Assembly (NCBI GenBank): GCA_018376905.1
Contig: JAHAAK010000008.1
Location: 18,612 to 82,611, forward strand
Origin: Collinsella sp.
Lineage (GTDB): Bacteria > Actinomycetota > Coriobacteriia > Coriobacteriales > Coriobacteriaceae
Length of the DNA: 64,000 nucleotides
Direction of reading: 5' to 3'
The notes beneath the pieces are model-generated. The model was not told where the DNA came from, did not search any database, and saw only the letters and a program-made list of their open reading frames with translations. Shown in pieces: positions 17,066-25,151 of the stretch (within the stretch, counting starts at the first letter, position 1; each line of letters starts with the position of its first letter). A program made the position numbers and the translations under genes.

Positions 17066-17833
17066 ATGGAATTGTTTGAGCCAATTCTTCATTTCTTTGC
17101 ACAACGATGGGTCCACAACATCATCTGGGCCGGTATCTTGGCCATCGGCACCGCCGTTGCCGCCAAAGTCGCGTCCAAGACCCTGCACCACCTGCTTAAC
17201 CGCGACGATAACCCGCTCCCAGCATCGAGCATCTTCATCAACATCGCGCGCGCCGTCATCTGGATGATCGGCGGCAGCTTTATCCTCGACAACTGTTTTG
17301 GCATCAACGCAAACGCCCTCGTCGCCGCTCTTGGCGTCGGCGGCATCGCCATCTCGCTCGGCTTTCAGGACACGCTGTCGAACCTTATCGGCGGTATGCA
17401 GGTGACCTTTATGGGCATTATCAAACCCGGCGACAATATCGAGGTCGGCGGCGTGTCGGGCGTGGTCCAAGATATCACCTGGCGTCACACGACCATCGAG
17501 GACGCCTGCGGGCAGACCATCATTGTGCCCAACTCCAACATCTCCAAGAACACGCTCGTGCATCTGATGCCCTTTGGGCGCGTGGCCGTGCCCGTTGCCG
17601 TAAAGGACACGTCTAAGTGGGCTTCCCTTGACGCGCTGGCAGACGAGCTCACGAGCGCAACCAAAACGGCCGTCTCGCCCATCTCTGGCTTTGACAAGGA
17701 GCCGTACGTGCTCTTTAGCGAGATCGGCGACTTTGGCATTAAAGGCAAAATCATCTTTATCGTCAGCGACGATAGCACCACTTTTACGGCAGCCGACGCC
17801 TGCATTCGTGCCATCGCCCCCATCATCGCCTAA
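17066..17833 (+). CDS. Small-conductance mechanosensitive channel (MscS family)
   Basis: A 255-residue membrane channel that opens under membrane tension to release solutes during osmotic downshock. Three N-terminal hydrophobic segments end in the pore-lining TM3 (ALGVGGIAISLGFQDTLSNLIGGMQVTF) with the usual glycine/alanine packing. The beta domain follows (IIKPGDNIEVGGVSGVVQDITWRHTTIEDACGQTIIVPNSNIS). Length is slightly below E. coli MscS. ATG at 17066 has AGGAGG 10 nt upstream; the frame is open from 17042 but without a ribosome site. A GGGGACAGG hairpin begins at its stop codon. Confidence 0.95.
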   Translation: MELFEPILHFFAQRWVHNIIWAGILAIGTAVAAKVASKTLHHLLNRDDNPLPASSIFINIARAVIWMIGGSFILDNCFGINANALVAALGVGGIAISLGFQDTLSNLIGGMQVTFMGIIKPGDNIEVGGVSGVVQDITWRHTTIEDACGQTIIVPNSNISKNTLVHLMPFGRVAVPVAVKDTSKWASLDALADELTSATKTAVSPISGFDKEPYVLFSEIGDFGIKGKIIFIVSDDSTTFTAADACIRAIAPIIA

Positions 17834-17870
17834 ACCACCACAAAGGGGACAGGCACCTTTGTGGTGGTTT
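17832..17870 (+). repeat. GGGGACAGG hairpin at the MscS stop codon
   Basis: AAACCACCACAAAGG (17832-17846) pairs with CCTTTGTGGTGGTTT (17856-17870). The loop side contains GGGGACAGG in the sense direction of the gene, and the left arm begins inside the TAA. Confidence 0.88.
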
Positions 17871-17926
17871 CACATCGTGGTACCATGGTTCATATCGTTG
17901 TTTAAACGACTAAGGGAGTAGACACC

Positions 17927-19843
17927 ATGGAAGAGGCCTATCGTCAAGCACGCAAGCGCGGCGAGCAGGGACGCCGTCGCGCCATCAGCCAAAGCGAGCA
18001 CCCGTACCTCACGGACCTCGACAGTTTGGTTGCTCAGCTCCCCTTAGGTCAGCGAGAGAATGTCGGCCTGCGGGATATTCCGCTCGAAATGGTCGTCGGC
18101 ACGGTCACCAAGGGCCGTCAGTCCGCTTTTTCATGCAACTTTATGCCCTTGTTGCCGTTTAACACCGAGTTCGCCCGCAAGTGGTCCAACCTCTACGACA
18201 TCCAGGTGACCGAGGGCTATCGCGACCCCATCATCGTCACCGAGTTCATGCATCGGTTCTACGTCCAGGAGGGCAACAAGCGCGTCAGCGTCCTCAAATT
18301 CCTGGACGCCCCGACGGTTTCAGCCAAGGTCACCCGTCTCTACCCCGGCACATGGGATTCCGTCGAAAGTCGCCTATACGGCGAGTTCTGCGCGTTTTGG
18401 CGCGTCTGCCCCCTATACGAGATCGAGTTCTCGCGCGAGGGAAGCTACGAGACGCTCGCCAAGATGCTCGGCCAGGACCTTGTCGAAAAGTGGCCACAGA
18501 AAAAGGTCGACTACCTGCGCCACACCTTCCTACTCTTTAAACGCGCCTACCTTCGCGCGGGCGGCGACCACCTGGACATTACGCCCGCCGACGCCATGCT
18601 CGTCTACCTCAATGTGTACAACCAGGACCGCCTGTTGGATACACCGACGGATATCGTCGTAAACCGCCTGTGCAAGATTTGGCGCGAATTGGTCATTGCC
18701 GGCAAAAATGACGAGGACAAGGTCGATCTTGTCGAGGCACCGAGTGTCGATGAGGAAGAGGCGCTCGCCAAGTCCACCTCCGGCGTGCTCAACTTCTTTA
18801 TGGGCAAGACCGTCTACTCGGCGGCCAACCCCCTGCGCATCGCCTTTATCCATGAGTTCCCCTGTGCGACGTCGAGCTGGGACAGCCTGCACGACCAAGG
18901 GCGTCAGTATCTCGATGAGCACTTTGGCGGTATCGTGCGCACCGAGGCGTTCGAGGACTGTCACAATCCGGACGTGTTCTACGCCGCCGTGGAAACGGCT
19001 GTCAAACATGGAGCTAACGTCATCTTCTCGACCTCGCACCGCCTGATGGAATACACGCTCAGAGCTGCCGTTGAGTATCCCCAGGTGCGGTTCCTTAACT
19101 GCTCTATCGGCCTTCCCCACCAAAGCGTCCGTTCGTACTTTGGCAAGATGTACGAGGCCAAGTTCCTCCTGGGCGCCCTTGCCGCCAGTATGGCGGACAA
19201 CCACCGTATCGGCTACCACGCGTCGGTCTTCGCCTCGGGCGCGCTTAGCGAGATCAACGCCTTTGCGATTGGCGCCTCGCTGCTCGACCCCCGCGCGCAA
19301 ATTATCCTGACCTGGGGCGATGTGCCCGCCGGAGGCCTTGCCGAGGCCATGTGCCGCGAAGGCGTGAGCGTCATGACCGGCGCTGACATGTCAAAGTCGC
19401 TCGTAGACCCTACGGCCTACGGACTCCACCGCCTGGTCGATGGCAAGGTCGTCGGCATCGCCATGCCGGTCTGGAACTGGGGCCGATACTACGAGCTTAT
19501 CGTGCGAAGCCTGCTGCATGGCACCTGGGATGAGACCAGTGACGACAGCCAGGTTCGCGCCGTCAACTACTGGTATGGCATGAGCTCGGGCGTCATCGAC
19601 ATTCGCTACGCTCCGGGCCTGCCCTATCAAACGCGCAAACTGGTGCAGCTGCTCCGCAATGGCATCGTCGAGGGCTCCATCAATCCATTTGGCGGCGAGC
19701 TTCATAGCCAAGACGGCGTGGTGCAGATCGAGGGCTTTCCCCCACTGCCGAGCGCGCAGATTGTCGAGATGAATTGGCTGGCGGACAACGTGGTAGGCAC
19801 CATTCCGCAGCTCGACGATGAGCCGGGAGTTACCGCCCTATGA
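17927..19843 (+). CDS. Cytosolic BMP-family protein with ParB-like N-terminal region
   Basis: A 638-residue soluble protein without signal peptide or lipobox. Residues 85-145 resemble a ParB-type N-domain: DPIIVTEFMHRFYVQEGNKRVSVLKFLDAP, with EGNKR (115-119) in the place of the GExR nucleotide-binding box. A helical linker follows. From about 302 to 620 lies a BMP/PnrA-like domain (PLRIAFIHEFP..., FLNCSIGLPHQSVRSYFGKMYEAKFLLGALAA), the fold of nucleoside-binding lipoproteins and of the cytosolic regulator Med. This suggests a nucleoside or nucleotide sensor rather than a transporter component. It shares an ATGA overlap with the metallophosphoesterase gene downstream, so the two are coupled. 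The ParB assignment is by motif reading only. Confidence 0.82.
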   Translation: MEEAYRQARKRGEQGRRRAISQSEHPYLTDLDSLVAQLPLGQRENVGLRDIPLEMVVGTVTKGRQSAFSCNFMPLLPFNTEFARKWSNLYDIQVTEGYRDPIIVTEFMHRFYVQEGNKRVSVLKFLDAPTVSAKVTRLYPGTWDSVESRLYGEFCAFWRVCPLYEIEFSREGSYETLAKMLGQDLVEKWPQKKVDYLRHTFLLFKRAYLRAGGDHLDITPADAMLVYLNVYNQDRLLDTPTDIVVNRLCKIWRELVIAGKNDEDKVDLVEAPSVDEEEALAKSTSGVLNFFMGKTVYSAANPLRIAFIHEFPCATSSWDSLHDQGRQYLDEHFGGIVRTEAFEDCHNPDVFYAAVETAVKHGANVIFSTSHRLMEYTLRAAVEYPQVRFLNCSIGLPHQSVRSYFGKMYEAKFLLGALAASMADNHRIGYHASVFASGALSEINAFAIGASLLDPRAQIILTWGDVPAGGLAEAMCREGVSVMTGADMSKSLVDPTAYGLHRLVDGKVVGIAMPVWNWGRYYELIVRSLLHGTWDETSDDSQVRAVNYWYGMSSGVIDIRYAPGLPYQTRKLVQLLRNGIVEGSINPFGGELHSQDGVVQIEGFPPLPSAQIVEMNWLADNVVGTIPQLDDEPGVTAL

Positions 19844-20550
19844 AGATCCTTGCCATAGCAGATACCGAAGAACGATGCCTTTGGGAGTGCTTTCGCAAGG
19901 AGCGCTTTGAGGGTGTCGACCTGATTCTGTCTGCCGGCGATCTGGACCCGGACTATCTTGAGTTTTTGGTCACCGTCATCAACAAACCGCTCATCTACGT
20001 TCGCGGCAACCACGACGACCGCTACGCACGTCATGCACCGGGCGGATGTATCTGCGTGGAAGACAGCGTGTACACGTACCGAGGGATTCGCATTGCGGGC
20101 CTCGGCGGGTCCATGCGTTATCGCGACGGCGCCAACATGTACACCGAACGCGAGATGTCCAAGCGCATGCGTAAGCTGTCGCGTAAGGTTAGGATGGTCG
20201 GCGGGTGCGACATTCTGCTTACCCATGCGCCCGCCGCCGGTATGGGTGATTTGGACGATCTGCCGCATCGAGGGTTTGAGTGCTTTAACACGGCGCTTGA
20301 GTCCTGGGGGGTCGACTACATGGTGCATGGGCATGTACACCAAAGCTACGGTTACGATTTTCAGCGCGAGCGGCATCATGTGTGTGGAACGACGATCATC
20401 AACGCCTGCGGCTATACGCAGTTTGAGCTCGACCAGACGCGCTACCCCATCCGTGGCTGGCAGGCGGCCTGGCTCAATTCGCAAACCATGCGCCGCGAGC
20501 TCAAGCGCCACGATGCCATCGAGTCCTCAACCGCCAGAACACCCTGGTAG
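19840..20550 (+). CDS. Metallophosphoesterase (calcineurin-like)
   Basis: A 236-residue cytosolic phosphoesterase. Metal-ligand blocks are DTEE (8-11, where most relatives have DxH), GDLD (33-36), GNHD (about 57-60), LTHAPAAG and GHVHQSYG. The first block lacks the usual histidine (DTE instead of DxH), which may alter the metal site. The start overlaps the stop of the ParB-like/BMP gene by 4 nt, indicating one operon and perhaps one pathway, such as turnover of the nucleotide the first protein binds. Substrate is unknown. Confidence 0.88.
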   Translation: MKILAIADTEERCLWECFRKERFEGVDLILSAGDLDPDYLEFLVTVINKPLIYVRGNHDDRYARHAPGGCICVEDSVYTYRGIRIAGLGGSMRYRDGANMYTEREMSKRMRKLSRKVRMVGGCDILLTHAPAAGMGDLDDLPHRGFECFNTALESWGVDYMVHGHVHQSYGYDFQRERHHVCGTTIINACGYTQFELDQTRYPIRGWQAAWLNSQTMRRELKRHDAIESSTARTPW

Positions 20551-20587
20551 CCACCTCAAAGGGGACACTGTCCCCTTTGAGGTGGCT
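20549..20587. repeat. Perfect 39-bp palindrome with GGGGACA core at the phosphoesterase stop codon
   Basis: Arms 20549-20567 and 20569-20587 match over 19 bp around a single central C. The centre reads GGGGACACTGTCCCC. The left arm begins within the TAG stop. It belongs with the GGGGACAG hairpins and could stop transcription from either side. Confidence 0.88.
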
Positions 20588-20603
20588 TTACCCCGAGATA
20601 GCA

Positions 20604-20645
20604 AGAAACCCGGTCCTGCACGAGGCAGAACCGGGTTTCTTTAGC
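20604..20645. terminator. Bidirectional terminator between phosphoesterase gene and rplA
   Basis: AGAAACCCGGT (20604-20614) pairs with ACCGGGTTTCT (20630-20640), with an inner CCTGC/GGCAG extension. Plus-strand reading ends in TTTCTTTAG; minus-strand reading ends in TTTCTTG. It closes two converging transcripts. Confidence 0.88.
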
Positions 20646-20677
20646 AATGCTTGCTTTGCTCAGGCAGTAACTAGCAG

Positions 20678-21385
20678 TTACTCAGCCAGGAAGTCACGCT
20701 GGACAGCGGGATCGACCTTGACGCCAGGGCCCATGGTGGAAGACACGGAGATGGACTTGACGTACTTGCCCTTAGCAGAAGAGGGCTTGACGCGCAGGAT
20801 CTCGGTGTACAGGGCAGCGTAGTTCTCGACGAGCTGCTGCTCAGAGAAGGACTTCTTGCCCAGGGGCACGTGGCAGATGCCGTAACGGTCGGCGCGGTAC
20901 TCAACGCGGCCAGCCTTGAGCTCAGAGACCATCTTGGCGACATCCATGGTCACGGTGCCGAGCTTGGGGTTCGGCATGAGGCCACGGGGACCAAGGATCT
21001 TACCGATGCGGCCAACCTTGGCCATCATGTTCGGCGTAGCGATAGCGGCGTCGAAGTTGATCTCGCCCTTCTGAATCTGGGCGACGAGCTCGTCGGAACC
21101 GATGATGTCGGCGCCGGCAGCCTCGGCCTCGCGGGCCTTCTCGCCCTCGGCGAAGACGGCAACACGAACGGTCTTGCCGGTGCCGTGGGGCAGGGAGATG
21201 GAGCCACGGATGTTCTGGTCAGCCTTACGAGTATCGATGCCCAGACGGAAGTGGGCCTCGACGGTCTCGTCGAACTTGGCGGTGTCGAGCTCCTTGATGA
21301 GCTTGGCAGCCTGAAGGGGGGTGTAGAGCGTGGCGCGGTCGATCTTCTCGGCAGCGGCGTTATAGCTCTTACCATGCTTAGCCAT
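20678..21385 (-). CDS. rplA: 50S ribosomal protein L1
   Basis: A 235-residue L1 protein of the ribosomal stalk base; in many bacteria it also represses its own operon. Hallmarks are TRKADQNIRGSISLPHGTGKTVRVAVFAEGEKA, the KVGRIGKILGPRGLMPNPKLGTVT signature and AKGKYVKSISVSSTMGPGVKVD. The start at 21385 is chosen because AGGAGG is 8 nt away; an in-frame ATG at 21391 is too close to it. It is last in the minus-strand run secE-nusG-rplK-rplA. rplJ and rplL, which usually follow, are not here. Confidence 0.98.
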   Translation of the reverse strand: MAKHGKSYNAAAEKIDRATLYTPLQAAKLIKELDTAKFDETVEAHFRLGIDTRKADQNIRGSISLPHGTGKTVRVAVFAEGEKAREAEAAGADIIGSDELVAQIQKGEINFDAAIATPNMMAKVGRIGKILGPRGLMPNPKLGTVTMDVAKMVSELKAGRVEYRADRYGICHVPLGKKSFSEQQLVENYAALYTEILRVKPSSAKGKYVKSISVSSTMGPGVKVDPAVQRDFLAE

Positions 21386-21502
21386 GTGCATTACCTCCTG
21401 TGGTTAAACGGGCGTGAGCCCTCCCACATCATATCGTGTGCCCTATTGCACACATATAACGGGCGCCCCGGTCGGAGCACCCGTCATTACCTAAATAAAT
21501 CG

Positions 21503-21931
21503 CTACTCAGCGATAGTGACGCCCATGGAACGGGCGGTACCGGCGATGATCTTCTTGGCGGCGTCGATGTCGTTGGCATTGAGGTCCGGCATCTTGATCT
21601 CGGCGATCTTGGTGAGCTGCTCCTGGGAGAGCTGACCGACCTTGTCAGCCTGGGGCTTAGCGGAACCAGACTTGAGGTTCAGCTCCTTCTTGATGAGGTG
21701 AGCCGCCGGCGGGGTCTTGGTGATGAAGGAGAAGGACTTGTCCTCGTAGACAGAGATCTCAACGGGGATGATGTCGCCCTTCTTGTCCTGCGTCTCGGCG
21801 TTAAAGGCCTGGCAGAACTGCATGATGTTCACGCCAGCAGCGCCCAGGGCGGGGCCGACGGGAGGAGCGGGGTTAGCTGCACCAGCAGGAATCTGGAGCT
21901 TAATGACGTTGGCAACCTTCTTCTCAGCCAT
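21503..21931 (-). CDS. rplK: 50S ribosomal protein L11
   Basis: A 142-residue L11 with the PPVGPALGAAGVNIMQFCQAFNAET block, the KTPPAAHLIKKELNLKSGS linker and the C-terminal rRNA-binding helices ending in AKKIIAGTARSMGVTI. It forms the GTPase-associated centre with 23S rRNA. ATG at 21931 is preferred to 21937 because AAAGGA is then 6 nt away. The 117-nt gap to rplA holds two GC-rich hairpins (near 21439-21483), possibly a translational control or attenuation site. Confidence 0.98.
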   Translation of the reverse strand: MAEKKVANVIKLQIPAGAANPAPPVGPALGAAGVNIMQFCQAFNAETQDKKGDIIPVEISVYEDKSFSFITKTPPAAHLIKKELNLKSGSAKPQADKVGQLSQEQLTKIAEIKMPDLNANDIDAAKKIIAGTARSMGVTIAE

Positions 21932-22051
21932 GGTCATTCCTTTCGAATCACGAGTGTGAAGTACTTGCTATATCGTAAGCACGCACGTGTTAGAAGCACT
22001 CCTGAGATGAGCAGTCACAGAAGAAGCACGCTCGCGCGAACGGACGAAAAC

Positions 22052-22588
22052 TTAAGCGATGACAGCGACCTGGTTAAAGTCGAGCTCGACCGGCGTCTCG
22101 CGGCCAAAGATCATCAGCGTGACCTTGAGCTTGCCAGCCTCGGTGTTAACCTCGGAGACCTTGCCATCAAAGTCGGTAAGCGGGCCATCGGTGACGCGGA
22201 CGGACGTGCCGACCTGAATATCAACCGAGGTGCGCTTGGGAGAATCGCCCTTACCGGGACGACGAGTCATCTTGTTGTACTCGTCGCGGGAAAGCGGAGC
22301 GGGCTTGCCGTTGCCGCCTAGGAAACCGGTGACGCCAGGCGTGTTACGAACGCACGTCCAAGCATCGTCATCCATCTCCATGCGGACCAGGACATAACCC
22401 GGGAAGATCTTGGAATCCTTGGTCTCACGCTTGCCACCCTCTTTAATCTCGGTGACGCGCTCCATAGGAATCTCGATATCAAAGATACGGTCCTGCATGC
22501 CCATGGTCTCGATGCGATGCTCGAGATCGGACTTAACGCGGTTCTCGTATCCAGAGTAAGTGTGAACGACGTACCAACGCTTAGACAT
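22052..22588 (-). CDS. nusG: Transcription termination/antitermination factor NusG
   Basis: A 178-residue NusG with an NGN domain (KRWYVVHTYSGYENRVKSDLEHRI... IFPGYVLVRMEMDDDAWTCVRNTPGVTGFLG) and a C-terminal KOW domain (VRVTDGPLTDFDGKVSEVNTEAGKLKVTLMIFGRETPVELDFNQV). It binds RNA polymerase and links it to ribosomes or Rho. It starts 3 nt after the secE stop, so the two are cotranscribed. Confidence 0.98.
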   Translation of the reverse strand: MSKRWYVVHTYSGYENRVKSDLEHRIETMGMQDRIFDIEIPMERVTEIKEGGKRETKDSKIFPGYVLVRMEMDDDAWTCVRNTPGVTGFLGGNGKPAPLSRDEYNKMTRRPGKGDSPKRTSVDIQVGTSVRVTDGPLTDFDGKVSEVNTEAGKLKVTLMIFGRETPVELDFNQVAVIA

Positions 22589-22591
22589 GGT

Positions 22592-22930
22592 TTAGCCCCT
22601 CAATCCAGAGAACAGAGCAAGAGCCTCGCCAAAGCCAGCATCGAGCAGAGCGATGACGACGCCGACGACGATCAGAGAAGCGCAAACGACGACCGAGTAG
22701 TTCACGAGCTCCTTCTTATCGGGCCACGTGACACGCTTCATCTCGGACTTGACCGAAGCGAAATACTTCTTGGTGCGGGCGAAGAAACCAGGCTTCTCGT
22801 TCTTCTTGGACTTCGCAGCCTTCTCGTTCTTCTTGGCAACGGCCTTCTTGGCCTCAACCTTGGAGTTGGCGGCAGCGTTGTTGGCAGGCGCCTGCTGCTG
22901 AGCCTTCTTCTTGTTCTTCTTGTTGGCCAT
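22592..22930 (-). CDS. secE: Preprotein translocase subunit SecE
   Basis: A 112-residue single-span SecE. The C-terminal 60 residues contain the conserved amphipathic helix FASVKSEMKRVTWPDKKELVNYSVVV and one membrane helix. The first 50 residues are an unusually Lys/Ala-rich extension (KKNKKKAQQQAP..., VEAKKAVAKKNEKAAKSKK). SecE clamps SecY in the Sec translocon. The nusG partner follows directly. Confidence 0.97.
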   Translation of the reverse strand: MANKKNKKKAQQQAPANNAAANSKVEAKKAVAKKNEKAAKSKKNEKPGFFARTKKYFASVKSEMKRVTWPDKKELVNYSVVVCASLIVVGVVIALLDAGFGEALALFSGLRG

Positions 22931-23006
22931 TTGGGTTACCTCCGCGCAATGCGCTTATACATGAGTAAACCGTAAGCCCCCAATTGGGAGCTTACGGAAT
23001 AATGAC

Positions 23007-23082
23007 TGGCACGCCAGGAAGGACTCGAACCCTCAACACTCGGTTTTGGAGACCGATGCTCTACCAATTGAACTACTGGCGT
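23007..23082 (-). tRNA. tRNA-Trp (CCA)
   Basis: A 76-nt cloverleaf on the minus strand with acceptor ACGCCAG/CTGGCGT, anticodon loop CTCCAAA giving anticodon CCA, T-loop GGTTCGAGTCC and an encoded 3' CCA. It lies between rpmG and secE, the position seen in many bacterial rpmG-trnW-secE-nusG operons. Confidence 0.97.
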
Positions 23083-23095
23083 ATGTGACTAGAGA

Positions 23096-23245
23096 CTAGC
23101 GAGTCTCTTTGTGCAGCGTGTGGTGACGGCACCAGGGGCAATACTTCTTGATCTCCATACGATCAGGCATGGTCGACTTGTTCTTGGTGGTCGTATAGTT
23201 GCGGCGCTTGCACTCAGTGCACGCAAGAGTAACTAGAGTACGCAT
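23096..23245 (-). CDS. rpmG: 50S ribosomal protein L33
   Basis: A 49-residue L33, start 23245, stop 23096-23098. The translated sequence begins MRTLVTLACTECKRRNYTT and ends CPWCRHHTLHKETR. Two Cys pairs (CTEC and CPWC) form a zinc ribbon, so this is the zinc-binding (C+) paralogue. It is the first gene of the L33, tRNA-Trp, secE, nusG, rplK, rplA run and has a promoter with TTGACA about 70 nt upstream. Confidence 0.96.
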   Translation of the reverse strand: MRTLVTLACTECKRRNYTTTKNKSTMPDRMEIKKYCPWCRHHTLHKETR

Positions 23246-23290
23246 GTATCCTGAACCTTTCATTTCCGCCCCGTACGGGCACGAGTTGTT

Positions 23291-23320
23291 ACTTTATCAG
23301 CTCCACGTAAGTGCTGTCAA
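23291..23320 (-). promoter_or_regulatory. Promoter of the rpmG-trnW-secE-nusG-rplKA operon
   Basis: On the minus strand TTGACA (plus 23315-23320) and TAAAGT (plus 23291-23296) are 18 nt apart. The -35 is preceded by GAGGTTTTCA, nearly the same as the block in front of the tRNA-tuf promoter at 25122-25151. Confidence 0.7.
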
Positions 23321-23465
23321 TGAAAACCTCGAGTCAATTGGTTCTCGGTGGATCCATTCATATTTGGAACACATCAATGAAGCCATCGAGAGCTAATCGA
23401 CGGTGCATCCAGGACCATTATCGATCCTCTCGACACCAGCAACGGCTCAATATCCATTGCAGAAA

Positions 23466-23500
23466 AGAACCCGGCACCCATATAAGTGCCGGGTTCTCTA
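23466..23500 (-). terminator. Terminator of tuf
   Basis: AGAACCCGGCAC (23466-23477) pairs perfectly with GTGCCGGGTTCT (23486-23497) around CCATATAA. On the minus strand the stem is followed by TTTTCTGC. It separates tuf from the rpmG operon. The 220 nt between it and rpmG hold only the rpmG promoter that I can identify. Confidence 0.9.
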
Positions 23501-23524
23501 AGTCAGCTATATCAAAGAGCTAAT

Positions 23525-24715
23525 TTACTCAATGATCGTGGAGACGATGCCCGAACCGACGGTGTGGCCACCCTCGCGGATAGCGAAGCGCAGGCCCTCC
23601 TCCATGGCGATCGGGTGGATGAGGTCGCCCTCGATGGTGATGTGGTCACCAGGCATAGCCATCTCGGTGCCCTCGGGGAGCTTGACCGTACCGGTAACGT
23701 CGGTGGTACGGAAGTAGAACTGAGGACGATAACCATCGAAGAACGGGGTGTGACGGCCGCCCTCCTCCTTGGTCAGAACGTAGATCTCACCGGTGAACTT
23801 GGTGTGCGGGGTAACCGAACCGGGCTTGCAGAGAACCTGGCCGCGCTCGATGTCCTCGCGCTTGATGCCGCGGAGCAGCAGACCGACGTTGTCGCCAGCC
23901 TCGCAGAAGTCCATGGACTTACGGAACATCTCGATACCGGTAACGACGGTGTTCTGGGTATCCTTGATGCCGACGATCTCGACGGGCTCGTTGAGCTTGA
24001 GCTCACCGCGCTCGACACGGCCGGTAGCAACGGTACCACGGCCAGAGATGGTCATAACGTCCTCAACGGCCATCAGGAAGGGGAGGTCGTTGTTACGAGC
24101 AGGCGTCGGGATGTACTCGTCGACGGCCTTCATGAGCTCGCGGATAGCGTCCATCCACTTGGCGTCGCCCTCGAGAGCGCCCAGAGCGGAACCACGGATG
24201 ACGGGGATGTCGTCGCCGGGGAAATCGTACTCGGAGAGGAGCTCGCGGGTCTCCATCTCGACGAGGTCGATGAGCTCGTCATCGTCGACCATGTCGCACT
24301 TGTTCAAGAAGACGACGATGTAGGGAACGCCGACCTGACGGGCGAGCAGGATGTGCTCGCGAGTCTGAGCCATGGGGCCGTCGGTAGCGGCGATGACCAG
24401 GATAGCGCCGTCCATCTGAGCAGCACCGGAGATCATGTTCTTGACGTAGTCAGCGTGGCCCGGGCAGTCAACGTGAGCGTAGTGACGGGCAGCGGTCTCG
24501 TACTCAACGTGGGAGACGGAAATCGTAATGCCGCGCTCGCGCTCCTCGGGAGCCTTGTCGATGTTCTCGAACGCAGTGAAGTCAGCCTTGCAGCCCTCGG
24601 TCTCGGAGAGAACCTTGGTGATGGCAGCGGTCAGCGTGGTCTTGCCGTGGTCGACGTGACCAATGGTGCCGATGTTAACATGCGGCTTAGTGCGCTCAAA
24701 CTTCTCTTTGGCCAT
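23525..24715 (-). CDS. tuf: Elongation factor Tu
   Basis: A 396-residue EF-Tu, the GTPase that delivers aminoacyl-tRNA to the ribosome. GHVDHGKTT (G1), the switch region RGITISVSHVEYET, DCPGHADYVKNM (G3) and NKCD (G4) are complete, and the protein ends with HTVGSGIVSTIIE. ATG at 24715 has GAGGAGGG 5 nt upstream. It follows three tRNA genes on the same strand, the order known from the E. coli tufB operon. Confidence 0.99.
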   Translation of the reverse strand: MAKEKFERTKPHVNIGTIGHVDHGKTTLTAAITKVLSETEGCKADFTAFENIDKAPEERERGITISVSHVEYETAARHYAHVDCPGHADYVKNMISGAAQMDGAILVIAATDGPMAQTREHILLARQVGVPYIVVFLNKCDMVDDDELIDLVEMETRELLSEYDFPGDDIPVIRGSALGALEGDAKWMDAIRELMKAVDEYIPTPARNNDLPFLMAVEDVMTISGRGTVATGRVERGELKLNEPVEIVGIKDTQNTVVTGIEMFRKSMDFCEAGDNVGLLLRGIKREDIERGQVLCKPGSVTPHTKFTGEIYVLTKEEGGRHTPFFDGYRPQFYFRTTDVTGTVKLPEGTEMAMPGDHITIEGDLIHPIAMEEGLRFAIREGGHTVGSGIVSTIIE

Positions 24716-24811
24716 AAAGCCCTCCTCTAAACAGGTCGTCCCCGGACGGGACTTTGCCTTTATACCATAGTGGCCTCTCAACATATTATTGAGAAGCCAC
24801 CGTGTTACCTA

Positions 24812-24888
24812 TGGTAGCGGTGACTGGATTCGAACCAGTGACGCCACGGGTATGAACCGTGTGCTCTAACCAACTGAGCTACACCGCC
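24812..24888 (-). tRNA. tRNA-Met (CAT), elongator-like
   Basis: A 77-nt cloverleaf, acceptor GGCGGTG/CACCGCT (G1-U72 pair), anticodon loop TTCATAC, encoded CCA. It lacks the three G-C anticodon-stem pairs and the unpaired first base of initiator tRNA, so it is an elongator tRNA-Met. A lysidine-modified tRNA-Ile cannot be fully excluded by eye. Confidence 0.93.
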
Positions 24889-24891
24889 GGA

Positions 24892-24967
24892 TGGAGCCTG
24901 CAACCAGACTTGAACTGGTGACCTCTTCGTTACCAACGAAGTGCTCTACCGACTGAGCTATACAGGC
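24892..24967 (-). tRNA. tRNA-Thr (GGT)
   Basis: A 76-nt cloverleaf with acceptor GCCTGTA/TGCAGGC, anticodon stem CTTCG/CGAAG enclosing TTGGTAA (anticodon GGT), T-arm GTTCAAGTC and encoded CCA. Only 3 nt separate it from tRNA-Met. Confidence 0.95.
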
Positions 24968-24977
24968 ACTTGACGGG

Positions 24978-25059
24978 TGGGAGCTATAGGATTCGAACCT
25001 ATGTAGGCAGAGCCAACGGGTTTACAGCCCGTCCCCATTAACCACTCGGGCAAACTCCC
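24978..25059 (-). tRNA. tRNA-Tyr (GTA)
   Basis: A class II tRNA with a long variable arm, acceptor GGGAGTT/AGCTCCC, anticodon loop CTGTAAA (GTA) and T-loop GGTTCGAATCC. The genome continues ACCC after the acceptor, so the full CCA is not encoded, unlike its neighbours. First gene of the Tyr-Thr-Met-tuf transcript. Confidence 0.94.
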
Positions 25060-25121
25060 AATCGTTCAAGTATCCGCAGGTCCTTTGTTCTTTTGGACCG
25101 CCGTCCCCGCGAACGAAGAAG

Positions 25122-25151
25122 ATAATACGATGCCACCTTGGGGGCTGTCAA
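25122..25151 (-). promoter_or_regulatory. Promoter of the tRNA-Tyr/Thr/Met-tuf operon
   Basis: Minus-strand TTGACA (plus 25146-25151) and TATTAT (plus 25122-25127) with an 18-nt spacer, preceded by GAGGTTTTCG. The transcript would start about 60 nt before tRNA-Tyr. Confidence 0.75.
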
